64,000 nt of DNA from Eutreptiella sp. 'Long Island Sound 2002' (Eukaryota; Euglenozoa; Euglenophyceae; Eutreptiales; Eutreptiaceae), in contig OZ038381.1 of NCBI GenBank assembly GCA_964036045.1, positions 124,441,708-124,505,707 of the forward strand, written 5' to 3'. Shown one piece after another: positions 22,380 through 32,948 of the stretch. Below the pieces are notes generated by a model. The model did no database searches. It was not told the DNA's origin and saw only the letters and a program-made list of their open reading frames with translations. A program made the position numbers and the translations under genes. Each line of letters starts with the position of its first letter. Positions within the stretch are counted from its first letter, which is position 1.

Positions 22380-22845
22380 TGCGGCAGGGAGCGACAGGAA
22401 GGCGACAGGGTGGCAACAGGAAGACGACAGGGTGGCGACCGGAAAACAACAGGAAAGCGGCAGGAAAGCGGCAGGGAAGGGACAGGAAGCGACAGGCAGG
22501 CGACAGGAAGGCAATAGGGGAGGTGCGACAGGAGGGCAACAGGGAAGCGACACGGCGGCAACAGGGTCACGACAGGGAGACGACAGAGAAGCAACAGGAA
22601 AGAAGACATACCGACAGGATAAGCGACAGGAAAGCAAAAGGAAGACGACAGGAGGGTGATGGAGCTAGCGGCGACAGGGAAGCGACAGGGAAGCGACAGG
22701 AGAAAGCGACAGGAGAGCGACAGGAAAGCGACAGAAGAGCGACAGGAGAGCGGCAGGGTGTTTCTTTGCAACAGGAAGGCGACGGGAAGGCGACAGGAAG
22801 GCGACAGGGATGTGACAGGAGAGCGACAGGCTTGTGGAGGACAAC
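22380..22845. repeat. CGACAGG minisatellite, array 1
   Basis: Degenerate tandem array of roughly 10-bp units of the type GCGACAGGRA, with variants such as GCAACAGG and GCGGCAGG. Long open frames on both strands (Cys/Arg/Pro/Val-rich on the minus strand, Gly/Asp/Arg-rich on the plus strand) are products of the repeat and are not called as genes. Confidence 0.9.
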
Positions 22846-23834
22846 AAATGAGACAAAATAGTACATGGTTTTTTATATAGGTGGATATATGTAAAGAAAA
22901 TGAGAACCAATGTTTTAGCTTTATTGCGATTCTTCTGAAGATGTCATTTCATTGTTACATGGATAAACTTTTACCATTTGGTGAATTTTAATCTTGTATG
23001 GAATCACTACATTCAGCAGGTAGATATCACCTGAAACTGAAAGCCAAAAGATAAAGATAAAGATAAGTTTCAACTGGGAACTGTCCCGATCATAAATGGT
23101 CCGACAGGTCCCGACAACAAGAACTCGTCCCGACAGCAAGAACTCACAAGAACTCACTATAAACTATAAACAGAAAATGTGACAGAGAGGACAAAAATAA
23201 CACAGTCAGAAACAAATAAGAGCAAGAAAGAAAAGGTCCTTGTGTGCGTGTGTGTGTGTGTGTACAACTTAGCTGCGCGATCAGTGTGCCGCAGTGATAG
23301 CCGACCCATTTCTATCCCAAAGATCAGGACCTATTTTTCCTCACAGGTTTCCTTGCACTGGTCTATCGCCTGTCCGAGGATTCTTCAGGAGTGACAGTCT
23401 GCGCTCGCTGGTGGCGGATCCCGACTTTGCTGCCTTGCTCCCGTCAGCTGACTCTTTCTACTCTGATGGTTCTTCCCTTTTCTCTGAGGCCGAGAAGTCC
23501 CCTCCGCTGTCCTACCTACGGGTATGCAAAGGGGTTTCGACGTTGTTTATGTGTTGGTTGACTGGGTCCAAGTTACAATTTGGTGACGGCTTCGCGGGTC
23601 CATGAGCATGGTGCGTTGCGTGTCACCTTGGCGGCTCGAGCACCCAGACACAAGGAAACCAGACGTGGAATGCACAAGTGACAATCACGTGGGTTTTGGC
23701 ATTTGTTTTTGCCTCTCACACTGACCAACGGACTCGAGCCCACGAGATCAGCACAAGCCCGGCAACAACGCGTTCACGACCCCAGGAACAGGCAACGTCT
23801 CTGCCCTGTTTCCCCGGTCTCTCTCTGAGCTCTC
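22846..23834. other. Intergenic, one GT microsatellite
   Basis: No gene supported. A GT microsatellite occupies 23,241-23,264. An open frame at 23,294-23,605 has no recognisable domain. Confidence 0.5.
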
Positions 23835-24005
23835 CCGCACAGCACAGCACAGCACCATTCAGCACCGCACGGCACAGCACAGCACCATTCAGCACCGCAC
23901 GGCACAGCACAGCACCATTCAGCACTGCAGGGAACAGCACAGCACAGCTCAGCACCGAGCGGCACAGCACAGCAAAATTTCGCACCGCACGGCACAGCAC
24001 AGCAC
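23835..24005. repeat. 30-bp tandem repeat
   Basis: Units of GCACAGCACAGCACCATTCA plus 10 bases; AGCACCATTC recurs at 23,851, 23,881 and 23,911, a period of 30 bp. Two or three further diverged units follow. It runs directly into the second CGACAGG array. Confidence 0.9.
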
Positions 24006-24595
24006 AGGCGACAGGGAGGCGACAGGGAGGCGACAGGGAGGCGGCAGGAAGAGGACACGCAAGCGACAGGGGGGCGACAGGGAGGCAACAGGAAATAGCG
24101 ACAGGAGAATGACAGGAAGGAACGGCAGGAGAGCAACAGGAGGGCGACAGGAAGGCGCCAGGCAAAAAGTAGCATGGCGACAGAAAACGACAGGAAGCGA
24201 CAGGAAGCGACCGGATAGCGACAGGAGGGCGGCAGGAAAGCGACAGGGAAGCGACAGGGGAGCGACAGGGGAGCGACAGGAGAGCGACAGGGAAGCGATA
24301 GGCAAGCAATAGGGGGGGGACAGGGGGCTAACAGTGCCAAAACAGCGACAGGAAGGCGCCAGGCAAAAAGTAGCATGGCGACAGAAAACGACAGGAAGCG
24401 ACAGGAAGCGACCGGATAGCGACAGGAGGGCGGCAGGAAAGCGACAGGGAAGCGACAGGGGAGCGACAGGGGAGCGACAGGAGAGCGACAGGGAAGCGAT
24501 AGGCAAGCAATAGGGGGGGGACAGGGGGCTAACAGTGCCAAAACAGCGACAGGGAGGCGACAGGGAGGCGACAGGATGGTAACAGGAGAGCGAGG
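24005..24595. repeat. CGACAGG minisatellite, array 2, with 201-bp duplication
   Basis: Same unit as array 1. A higher-order copy is visible: about 24,144-24,344 and 24,345-24,545 are near-identical (GCGCCAGGCAAAAAG starts at 24,155 and 24,356), a period of 201 bp. Because 201 is a multiple of three, the minus-strand open frame contains a repeated 67-residue block; this is not evidence of a gene. Confidence 0.92.
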
Positions 24596-26947
24596 CGGCC
24601 CGAATCCAATCAGGTACTATTACCACTCCTATGGCGCCCAATTTCTGTGCTGGCACCTATCCTTGGGGAAGACGGCAAAAGCCCTACCTACTAGAGGGAA
24701 GGGGTGGGCAAGTGTGCTAAGGGCATACAAAACGCCTGTTTTTCTAAGGGCCAAAAACTAACACACTCCCCTGCCCACGAGAAAAAGCACGCGGGACAGG
24801 AGACACCACTACACAACACTCACTAATGCTAGCACCAGCCTTCGAAGGCAGGGTGAGGACAACCGCGCTCAGCCCCGACGGCACTTGCTGACCCTAACCC
24901 CTACACACGCTACTGGGTGTTCATGACGAAGGAGTCACGGGCCCTACTGGCCCCCCTGTGAAATTACAAGAGAACACAGCGCTACTAAGCGCCTGTGACC
25001 TAACAGGGACGTCACAACACGTTTCTCTGTCAGGGCTTTGAGGGAAGGAGTGCTCTGTTTGAGTGCACAGTGTGTATGTTGAAGAGGTCTGACTGTCCTC
25101 GCCACTCACGGCTGAGGTACAGTTTGTTGATTGTGTGGTCAGCGCCCTTTTTAGCGTGGCCAGAAAAATCGAAAGTCGCCGAAGGCAACTGCAGCTGCAC
25201 CAATCACCCTGTCCTCTCCCACCTGTAAAGCAAAGGCAGATGAGACCTGGTTAGCGGCTGAGTGACCAAGCCAGCCTCCACGTATTATACGCTTCTCAGG
25301 TTGTCCTATAATACGCTGTCCTCTAACCAGGCCGCAAGCAAGCAAGGTTAAGGACTCCGCCCGTTCTCTTATAGAACGTAGGGCGGAGCCCTGGGTAGCC
25401 TAAGCAAGAGTTATACCGTGTGCACTGCGTGTGGCCTAGATCCCTTTAATGCATCGTGTGTATGAAGGGAAGGGAGACGAATGACTAAACTTTTTCTTCA
25501 ACTATTTCCCATTAACAACCAATCAGCGTGTGACTCAACCAGGAGGTGAGCTCCTCCTGGGCTTACCTACCTTACTCACCACGCACCATGTGAATGCCGA
25601 AGGGAACACGAACGCAAAACCACCCTAAGCGTTTAAACAACCCTACGGCGAGTTATAAACAACCGTAATCGATTAATGGATTGTGTGTCATGCATGCCCT
25701 TCTTACCTTGTTTCCTGCAGAAAAAGTAGAGGGAATGCCGCACTGCACAGCGCAAAACAAGCCTAAGCGTTTTAAGCAACCCAATGTAACGCTACGGCAG
25801 CACGAACACGAGCAAGCACTTTCCCTTGAAGAGAAGAGAAGAGTGGATTGGAACACAGGGAAAGCGCCACAGCGTGTGAATGTCTAGATTAGGCACATGT
25901 GTCGCGAGCACAGCGCATACACTAACCCTACGTGCGCGCTGCGTGCTGCATTTGTTTCACATACCTCTCATTTTCGTTTTGACCCGTGCAGAGCAAGGGA
26001 AGTGAACGCCCAAACCCCCAACGAACGCAACGGTGACAACCCTAGCGTTTTAGCGAAATCACCAACACGAACGCATTGCATGCGTGCGACATGACACTAA
26101 CATACCTGAGAGGTCGGTTGTCCACCTGCTCTGTGGTGTGGGTTTCTGTCCAATACTTTCTCCTAAAGTTTGTAAAATTCTTAGGTCAAACTGTGCAAAA
26201 ATTTCTTTTAAAAACTTTAAAACCTACGGCTCATACCTTCTTTTTCAGGAGCCGTTTACGCTTGCGCAACTGCTTTTGGGAGTCCGCTTCTGTTGTGCCT
26301 GCCACCGACTATAGGTTTTGGCCTAAGATTGACGATTTCTGACATCTTTTCGTGAGCGTTTAGCTTTTTAACTTCTTAAATCCATAACCCTTTCGCTAAA
26401 CCACATGAGTCACTGCCTGTTGGTTCCATTTTCTATTTTTGTCAGCTCCTGGAGTTTTGTGCCCTCCATTGGGATTATTGCTCCGCCCTGGCCTTTGGTC
26501 AGGACGTTTACGAAAACGCTGTTTATACAGCGATAGCCGTCCGCTTTAGAGCGTTCGACTGTACCTTAGTGGCCAAGCATGTGTGCTCTAGGGAGGGAGT
26601 CCTGGGTACAAACCCCACTAGCCCCAAATTTTTACGAAACGCTTTCGCCGCACGCTTGCAATTTTTGAGGAATGCCCCATCAGATGGACATCATTCACGG
26701 TACCTTACACTTTTTTTCAAGGGTACCTACAGTGTGATAGGCTTCTATGAACTGATGAGAGTGTCTTTGTCTGGTTTAATGCATTTTCTGAGGTAATTCT
26801 TGGTACATTTCAGCCTTTTTCCTTGGTCCTACTAGCTGGATCAACTAGTACTCCAAGGGGGAGGTAGAAAAAGACACTGCCATGTCCTTCTCTTGGGGAA
26901 CCTGATCCACGCTGAGCCCCCCTCTTAAAAACCTTTTGTTGATTTCC
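24596..26947. other. Intergenic, no supported gene
   Basis: No conserved domain or repeat array seen. Short open frames of fewer than 90 codons have no support. A run near 26,560-26,630 carries an RNA-polymerase-III-like box (GGGTACAAACCCC) but does not fold as a tRNA by eye. Confidence 0.5.
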
Positions 26948-26995
26948 CTAGATTATCGTTTTAAGGTCAAAACCGTTCTACTCAGCTCAATCAAG
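26948..26995. repeat. Element D terminal inverted repeat, left
   Basis: Matches the reverse complement of 29,038-29,085 with a few differences. Starts at CTAG. Confidence 0.65.
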
Positions 26996-27541
26996 TCTAC
27001 TCAAGTGAATACCATAGATTTCAATTGAACAACTACTTTCCAGCATGTCTAATTCCCATTTAGTGGCACCTCATGTGGTTTCATATCTCCAAAACCATGA
27101 CAACCATTTCACAAAATGTATGTCAAACACCTACCATTGATTTTCAAACCCTTGTGACCGTTGCATACCCTATTTTATGCATTTTTCTCACAATTGATGG
27201 AGTTGCGAATTCCATTGAACAACAAGAGGATCAACACGCACAATACAATGGAATGAACACTATCTTCCTCAACCACTCTCTCTACTTACTTACATTCCTC
27301 TCCCTCATGTGCATCATTGGTTGGTTCCTCTTCCTCGTTTGGGTCATCCACATCATTGGTTGGTTCCTCTTCCTCTTCCTCTCCCTCTTTTTTTGCTTCC
27401 TTCTCATTGTGGGGATTGCCCTTCCTTCGTGGTGGACGATCTCCCCCTTCTCCACAAAAAGAGCCCCCCCATGGCAATCCCCCTCCTCCCCCGTCAACAC
27501 GCAAATGCCCGAAACGCGGTGCTCATCATGTTCATGGCAAA

Positions 27542-28758
27542 TTATGTACATGTACATGTACAAATTAAACGACCTATGGCCATGAGGCCATGGAGGATAC
27601 ATTGTACAAACCACGAACGGTCGAAACAAATGAGAGGTGGCCTCATACAAACACGTCCTTGCATACAAGGACCACCACCCGTTCGGTATGTGGCTTCCGC
27701 GGCATTGGTACGCCAAATGGCATCGGTGATGAACTTATGTTCGACCCTTTGCCAAATGGCAAATGTATATATACTAGCGATCTCCCAATATTCCAATAAT
27801 CCCAGCCATCGCCACAACCACGGCTCGTCACCCCCGAACCAGACTTCGCAATGCTCCTTCTTCCCGAACCACTCAAGTGTTGCACCGTCAATGAGAGCTT
27901 GCAGAAACTAGAAAGAGAAGAAGGTGTATTGTAAGTTGTAATGTTCAATTGAACGAGTTGAAAGTTCAATTCGTCAATTGAACAATCGGATGTGAATAAC
28001 CACGAAGGACGCATCATAACACATACCTTGATATTTGTTTCCCAAAGGTTGGCAAGGATTGTAGCATCCTTGTCCTCGCAATATGCCACACCAATGATGA
28101 ATTGATGTGACACGTTCCGCGCCAATAGGCCCCAATTAGCAAATGTTATGCATAATTGGAACCATTGAGTGCCCGCAACGGGGAATGCGTCCCCACGGAC
28201 AATAAGGGTCAAAGGCATGAAAGTATCCCATGCACCATGTAACACCTTAGGTCGTTGTATAAATTTGACGACCTCTAGGATACTCCATGATATCCCAATA
28301 GCTCCGTCTTGTGTAGTAGGTTTTGGAGGCTCTAGCCGCATGTCACTACACATTTCCCTCCACTTATTGTTGACGGACTTCAACGAAGGTAAGCGTGGAG
28401 ACCATTGTACACGGAGCTTTTGGGTAAATTCGTGACCGAAGTTACTTATGAATTCTTGTAGGATAAGATACCTCGTACGCGGCATCCTCAAATCCACAAT
28501 GAGCTCTACCGCACGTATAGGTGTGCAAAGAAGCGTACCATGGTCGGTCAACGCTTCTTCTGTACAACGTTGAACGATATTACCACCATGGGCCGTATCA
28601 CACACCTTCTTTAGAAGGTTGCGGTATCGTGGTGTTTGTATGACAAAGTTTGCAAGCATGTCAACAACGTCATCATCAAAAATGGGAGTTGCACATGTTG
28701 CATTTACTAGGAAATCATGCAGTCCATGAGGGTCATAGATGTTGCGAGAGGCTATTAT
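27542..28758 (-). CDS. Element D transposase-like gene, two exons
   Basis: Spliced minus-strand frame: exon 28,758-28,027, intron 28,026-27,908 (119 nt, AAG|GTATGT ... TTTCTAG|TTT, phase 0), exon 27,907-27,542 ending TAA. The upstream exon is preceded by GTGTAG, a further acceptor, so the 5' exon is missing or unseen. An Asp-containing block LIVRGDAFPVAGTQWFQLCI and a later GGDEPWLWRWLGLL have the look of the first two acidic residues of a DDE transposase of the kind with a GD...G pattern. I cannot place the family with certainty. Cysteine and tryptophan content is high. The spliced frame closes exactly across the intron, which supports it as a real gene. Confidence 0.55.
27908..28026 (-). 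other. Spliceosomal intron in element D gene
   Basis: GT...AG intron of 119 nt. The donor is AAG|GTATGTG and the acceptor TTCTCTTTCTAG with a pyrimidine-rich run. Joining the flanking codons (NIK + FLQALIDGATLEWFG) keeps an open frame; unspliced, the frame reaches a stop later but loses the aromatic-rich block. Confidence 0.65.
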
Positions 28759-29037
28759 CTACACATAAAAATTGAACATGAGTAGCGCGCACCACGGTCA
28801 ATAGTGCGCACAGCAATTTTGGGCAACACACAATTAACCTACATGAACAGGATTGTATTTTATCACCAGACACTGTGAAATCCTCAACTTTTATGAGCTT
28901 TAAAGCTGTCTGTGGCTCTACATGACATCTATTTGCTTCTTTTTGACTGAGCGCGCGAGCGCAAAATGTCGGCGCGCTCTGTGTTCAATTTTGTCAATGT
29001 TCAATTTTATTCAATTCTGTTCAATTGACAGATTGAA

Positions 29038-29085
29038 TAGGGTTGAGTTGAGTAGAACGGCTTTGACCTTAGGAAGATAATCTAG
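29038..29085. repeat. Element D terminal inverted repeat, right
   Basis: Right inverted end (GTTGAGTTGAGTAGAACGGC ... GATAATCTAG), pairing with 26,948-26,995. Confidence 0.65.
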
Positions 29086-29096
29086 AGTTGAGACTA

Positions 29097-29745
29097 ACTT
29101 AATCATTTTTGTCTTTCTTTTGAAGTTTGTGGTACACTTTCTGAACGTGGCTAGGGTTATAACCCTAGGCCCCCATGACGTTCACCCCTACCACTTAACT
29201 GAGCGAAGGTATCTTCCTTCATGGAGGTTACACCGAAATAAAGTAGGCACTTCATGCCTAAGGCCTTGGAGGTTAAGCCTAGTGGTCCCCTACCTCAAGA
29301 CCCCTATACTCAATTGATTCTACCACTTATTGTGGTTCTAATTTGTAACTATTTCTGAATTCAGTTACTTGGCCAAGCCATATCCTGTATCTGGCCTCAC
29401 TCCTATGCCCCAGACTCCTAATCAACTCCATTTCATCCAAAGAAGTGCACATGAAGTGCTTGGTGCTATCTTGGAGGCCTGAGTCATGCCAGTTTTCACA
29501 TAAAATCATCTAGTTTGTTTATAAACCATTGAAGCTATGTATTTAGATCTACATTTGTCTATCTGCAGCCCCTTTTTGTTACACATGTCTTGGTTGTGGA
29601 AGGACTTATCCTGCTTTGATTGATCCGGTGCCTGGACGTGCTCTACATTACCTCTGTGTGGACTTCATTTTGAGTTGTGCAAAATCAGCAAGGTTTTCAA
29701 AAGCATATACAAGGAACAAACACAAGTGAGAGCAAACCAGAAACC
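29097..29745 (+). repeat. LTR-like sequence, inverted relative to the B2 5' end
   Basis: Similar over about 600 bp, in opposite orientation, to 47,982-48,640 (shared strings TTAATCATTTTT, AGGTTAAGCCTAGTGGTC, CATATCCTGT, TGCACATGAAGTGCTT, GATCCGGT). The right copy lies where the B2 5' LTR should be, so this is likely another LTR copy, plus-oriented. Both contain an 18-bp palindrome (29,151-29,168). It abuts the truncated end of B2 pol at about 29,746. Confidence 0.6.
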
Positions 29746-30185
29746 TTTTCTACCGGTTCATGTAGCATGAACCGGACTCTTTTCCCCCTGTCAGCTCCAG
29801 AGGGACAGAGCAAAGGCCACTGCCAAAGTTGCAGCGTACCTCATAGGGACGTTGCGGGAACAACAGTTTCACCTTGGGGGGCGGCAGGAGAAAATCTGTG
29901 CCAGTGACAATGTCAAAGGCGTCGGTGTCAAGCACTTTGCAATGCTTTGTCAGCTCCTCATCTCCCAGACATACGGTCAAATCGATCCCCCCCCAGGGAG
30001 TGGATCCTTCTACCATCCCCGACCCTTATGGCCACGGTTTTGTTTTTCTGGATCCTGGCTTGCTTTAGCAATTTGCGGGCAACATTTGAGAGCATGGTCC
30101 CCGTGTCCCAGACCGCCTTGTACACCTGACCACCCTTTTTAACGGTGATCCAGAAAACCAAATCCTCTTCCTCGGAGCCGCCCCC
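29746..30185 (-). pseudogene. pol: B2 protease fragment
   Basis: Starts after the UAG at 30,186 with DLVFWITVKKGGQVYKAVWD, active site WDTGTM (DTGA in B1), then IRVGDGRRIHSLGG. A frame shift at a run of eight G (29,987-29,994 on the opposite strand as C) leads to the second half (DTDAFDIVTGTDFL). It ends where B2 is truncated, just past ESGSCYMNR. Closely related to 16,942-17,400. Confidence 0.8.
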
Positions 30186-30188
30186 CTA
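30186..30188 (-). promoter_or_regulatory. B2 gag-pol UAG junction
   Basis: AGA TAG GGG GGC on the minus strand, between PEER and GGGSEEED. Identical in position and 3' context to the B1 junction, although the two copies have diverged at many other positions. Confidence 0.6.
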
Positions 30189-30824
30189 TCTCTCTTCAGG
30201 GAACTTCTTCTGCAGCCTGCAGGCACCTAAAATGCCAATTGAGCTTGCACTTCTTGGCGTTCCCGCCCTTCTTGGCGGCGCCAGTGCTTGGAGAGGATGG
30301 TAAATTCCGTTAATCCCTGGGCTGCTTGCGCTTTGGGACATGGTTAGGGGCTCCTCTACCACCGGTGGGAGGGGCTGAGGACCTTTGTTCTCCACCAAGG
30401 TTACCCTTACCAGCAGATGTCCCCGGGTTCTCGCCTCTCCCCTCGGGACGCCGGTTCTCTTTTTCCGCTTTCTTATGATCTTCGGATTCGCGGCGCTTTA
30501 TGTGGCATTCATCTTTGTAATGCCGACACTTGCCGCAATATCCGCACGTTATCGTGCAGCAGAAGCGGTCTTGGTGCTTCACCTCTTTAACATCCTTGGT
30601 GTCCTTCTTGCGCTGCAGTTGGAGCATGCAAGCACTTCGCCCATCACAGTCAGGCGCGTGGCAAGGTCAACCTTTGTCGTCCGTATGACGCCATTAGAAA
30701 AGATTAGGCGCCCCTTTGCCATTGGAGGGGGCGGTCTCCTTCATGTGTTTCGGCTGCCAACCTCGGCCCTTACCAGGGGTTCAGTGGGGTTGAGGCGACG
30801 TCCCCCAGGACTCTTCTCAGCAGG
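30189..30824 (-). pseudogene. gag: B2 Gag, nucleocapsid and C-terminal part
   Basis: Holds an intact CCHC knuckle, CGYCGKCRHYKDEC (about 30,535), in a basic stretch (30,627-30,310), then a Gly/Pro linker and the conserved CKLNWHFRCL string near 30,230. Small indels move the frame between these parts. The 5' part of the same gag is at 46,338-47,873 on the other side of element C. Confidence 0.75.
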
Positions 30825-30829
30825 GGTCT
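30825..30829. repeat. Target-site duplication of C, left copy (GGTCT)
   Basis: GGTCT directly outside the left LTR, repeated at 46,333-46,337. The uninterrupted homologue at about 2,688 has a single GGTCT. Confidence 0.9.
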
Positions 30830-31679
30830 TGTAATAGACTTGACCCTGGGTAATCTAGTCCATCATGTAAATTTTGTTGTGGTTCTTCCATTTGATCTAC
30901 TTGTAGACCCCAATTGAACTTTGGATAAAAATCGAGATTTTATAATTTAAATCGACCAACAACAACAACACGCAGCGAACAATCCAATTCGAATGCACAA
31001 TTATTGATCTTGTCCACTGAAATTTGCTTGTCCAATCTCGAATGGGCTCATACAATTCGGATGTACACTTTCCCAGATGTACTTGATTTGAACTTGATTT
31101 ATTTGGTTCATCATTGTTGAATTCAATTGAAATTGAATAAATCCAAATATAGGAGTCCTGTACACAGAAATCCCAAAGTGTAACACGAATACAAAATATG
31201 GCATGGACAGGGGAGAGACGAAACATGCATTCATATGGTCGTGTACGAAAGTGTAAAGACTTCCCATCTAACACTTGGTACGATTGAACCATATCTTGTC
31301 GGGTCTTTAACTTTAGATCACAAGACATCATGACTCCAAAGCGAACCCAAATTCGACACGTAGACAACGCCATGCGAGTATCTACGTGTGCGATCACACA
31401 AGCAAACATTTATAAACATCACAAGTGCACACGGGGCGTGGACGTTCAACAAACTGAGAACGAACGGAATAAGTATGTCAACAATGAACAACATAACTAA
31501 CCAACAAAATAATTAAAATTAAGTCGTGTTAATTAACAAAGATTCGTTGTTGAAATCCTTTATTCATCCCATAATTTCTCACCAAGCCGATAAAGTTGTC
31601 TCACCACATCTTTTCTCATGCATTCACACTACTCTTGATTCGGACCACATTAAGGACTATAAGTCACTCGCATTCTCGC

Positions 31680-31850
31680 TTGGAATCGAACCTTGAGTGC
31701 CTTGATGCACTCACGCCTTTGTTTGGAATCGAACCTTGAGTGCTTCGATGCACTCACACCTTTGTTGGGAATCGAACATTGAGTGCTTCGATGCACTCAC
31801 ACCTTATTATGGATTCGAATATTTGTGAGTGTCTTGATGCACTCATGGCA
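31680..31850. repeat. 43-bp tandem repeat in C LTR
   Basis: GGAATCGAAC begins at 31,682, 31,725 and 31,768, a period of 43 bp, with a fourth diverged unit (GGATTCGAATATTTG). Each unit contains GAGTGCxTxGATGCACTCA, an imperfect hairpin. The same array is in the other LTR near 45,655-45,825. In the LTR such repeats may be enhancer-like; that is inference. Confidence 0.9.
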
Positions 31851-32266
31851 CGGCTCTCCACTCACAACTTACAAGGAAGTGTGAAGCAAGAGAAGCAATA
31901 AAAGCGAAACAAGCTACGAAGCTACAAGGCTACGAAGCGACTTTGTCTATCCAACGCAACGCGCCCACATAATATATATGTACATGTGCATGCAACGAAG
32001 AAGGGAACAAACATACATGGAATCCATGGTTCCATGCTTGTATTAAACCCATTAATACCCTTCGCACCATGACGTCTGTTTCCTGTGCCAACAGAAAAAC
32101 CTGAGACTGTCTGCTGTCCTTTCGCACTTTAAAATCATGCAAAAGACTTTTACCTTCCATCTTTATTCTGTCGTCTTCTTCTTCTTTATTCTCATGATGC
32201 CAGGTCACTGTCGCGACTGCAACGTTGTCTGTCTCTGCCTGTCTGTCTGGATCCAACACGAACAGA

Positions 32267-32336
32267 GAATTCTGTCTGTCTGTCTGTCTGGATCAATTCT
32301 AAACCGATATTTCCTTCTGTCTGTCTGTCTGTCTGG
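32267..32336. repeat. CTGT microsatellites near the LTR 5' end
   Basis: Two runs of CTGT units separated by a short unique stretch (GGATCAATTCTAAACC). Also present in the 5' LTR at 46,244-46,308. Confidence 0.9.
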
Positions 32337-32359
32337 GTGTTATGTCCCACCTTATTACA

Positions 32360-32369
32360 CCCCCTTCCT
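32360..32369 (-). other. Element C polypurine tract
   Basis: AGGAAGGGGG on the minus strand directly before the 3' LTR start TGTAATAAGG. Confidence 0.85.
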
Positions 32370-32948
32370 AAGCTTCTAAGTGGCCACTTACGAGCTGGTA
32401 TAAACGTGCGGACGAAATACCAGACCTGACGTGACACGCAGATAGGGGGGGGGGATGGAGTGTGCAACTCAATCTGCCATCGTCAATGCGATGACCGATC
32501 CCATATAGTGGGGGTGTCACTTCTGCCATAATACAGGGATGTTGGGCTATGAGCCCCACAAGGCGGGGTTTTCCCTGGAGAAAAAGACATCTGGGGGGGT
32601 ATTGGTTAGGATCATCCTGACATCCTGCCTTCTCCGGCCTTCCGGGTAGTGGTCCCTTTGATCGCTACTGCCGACATCCGTAGTCGCGGAGCGCTTGGAG
32701 GTTGTTCTCCGAATACCCCTCGGCGATGGCCATCTGAAGCAAGGCTTCATACTGCAGTCCCAATTGCACCAGAGACTGTCACAAGCTGCTGGAGGGCTGG
32801 GGGGGCTGAACGTCCTATACTATCCTACCCTGCTCCAAGCAGTCAATGTGTCGCAGTTTCATACGTGCTCACAGTCATTAACAAAAGGGAAGGAGAGATA
32901 ATTCCACTTCTGATCTGGCATTGACCTGTAACAGAAAGGAAGAGGAAT
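32370..32948 (-). other. Element C 3' untranslated region
   Basis: About 580 bp between the end of pol and the polypurine tract. No domain or repeat recognised. Confidence 0.6.

Larger units (their letters stand above)
26948..29085 (-). mobile_element. TIR DNA transposon D, about 2.1 kb
   Basis: Inverted terminal sequences: left CTAGATTATCGTTTTAAGGT, right (reverse complement) CTAGATTATCTTCCTAAGGT, continuing with matches to about 45 bp (CAAAACCGTTCTACTCA against CAAAGCCGTTCTACTCA). Between them lies a minus-strand transposase-like gene. No clear target duplication was found, so the exact ends are approximate. It is probably 5'-truncated internally, because no first exon is visible. Confidence 0.65.
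30830..32359 (-). repeat. Element C 3' LTR
   Basis: 1,530 bp, same length as 44,803-46,332 with few differences. It contains four units of a 43-bp tandem repeat and a CTGT microsatellite. Open frames inside it have no domain. Confidence 0.95.

Noticed and set aside
22280-22910. Several 80-163 codon frames on both strands
   Set aside because: Products of the CGACAGG repeat, which is open in many phases.
23716-24656. 197-255 codon Cys/Ser/Pro/Val-rich minus-strand frames with internal repeats
   Set aside because: Repeat translation; the 67-residue repeat is just the 201-bp DNA duplication.
21777-25700. Complete B1 3' LTR
   Set aside because: No second copy to compare and no recognisable end; only the start is suggested.
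26560-26635. tRNA gene
   Set aside because: B-box-like string only; arms do not pair.
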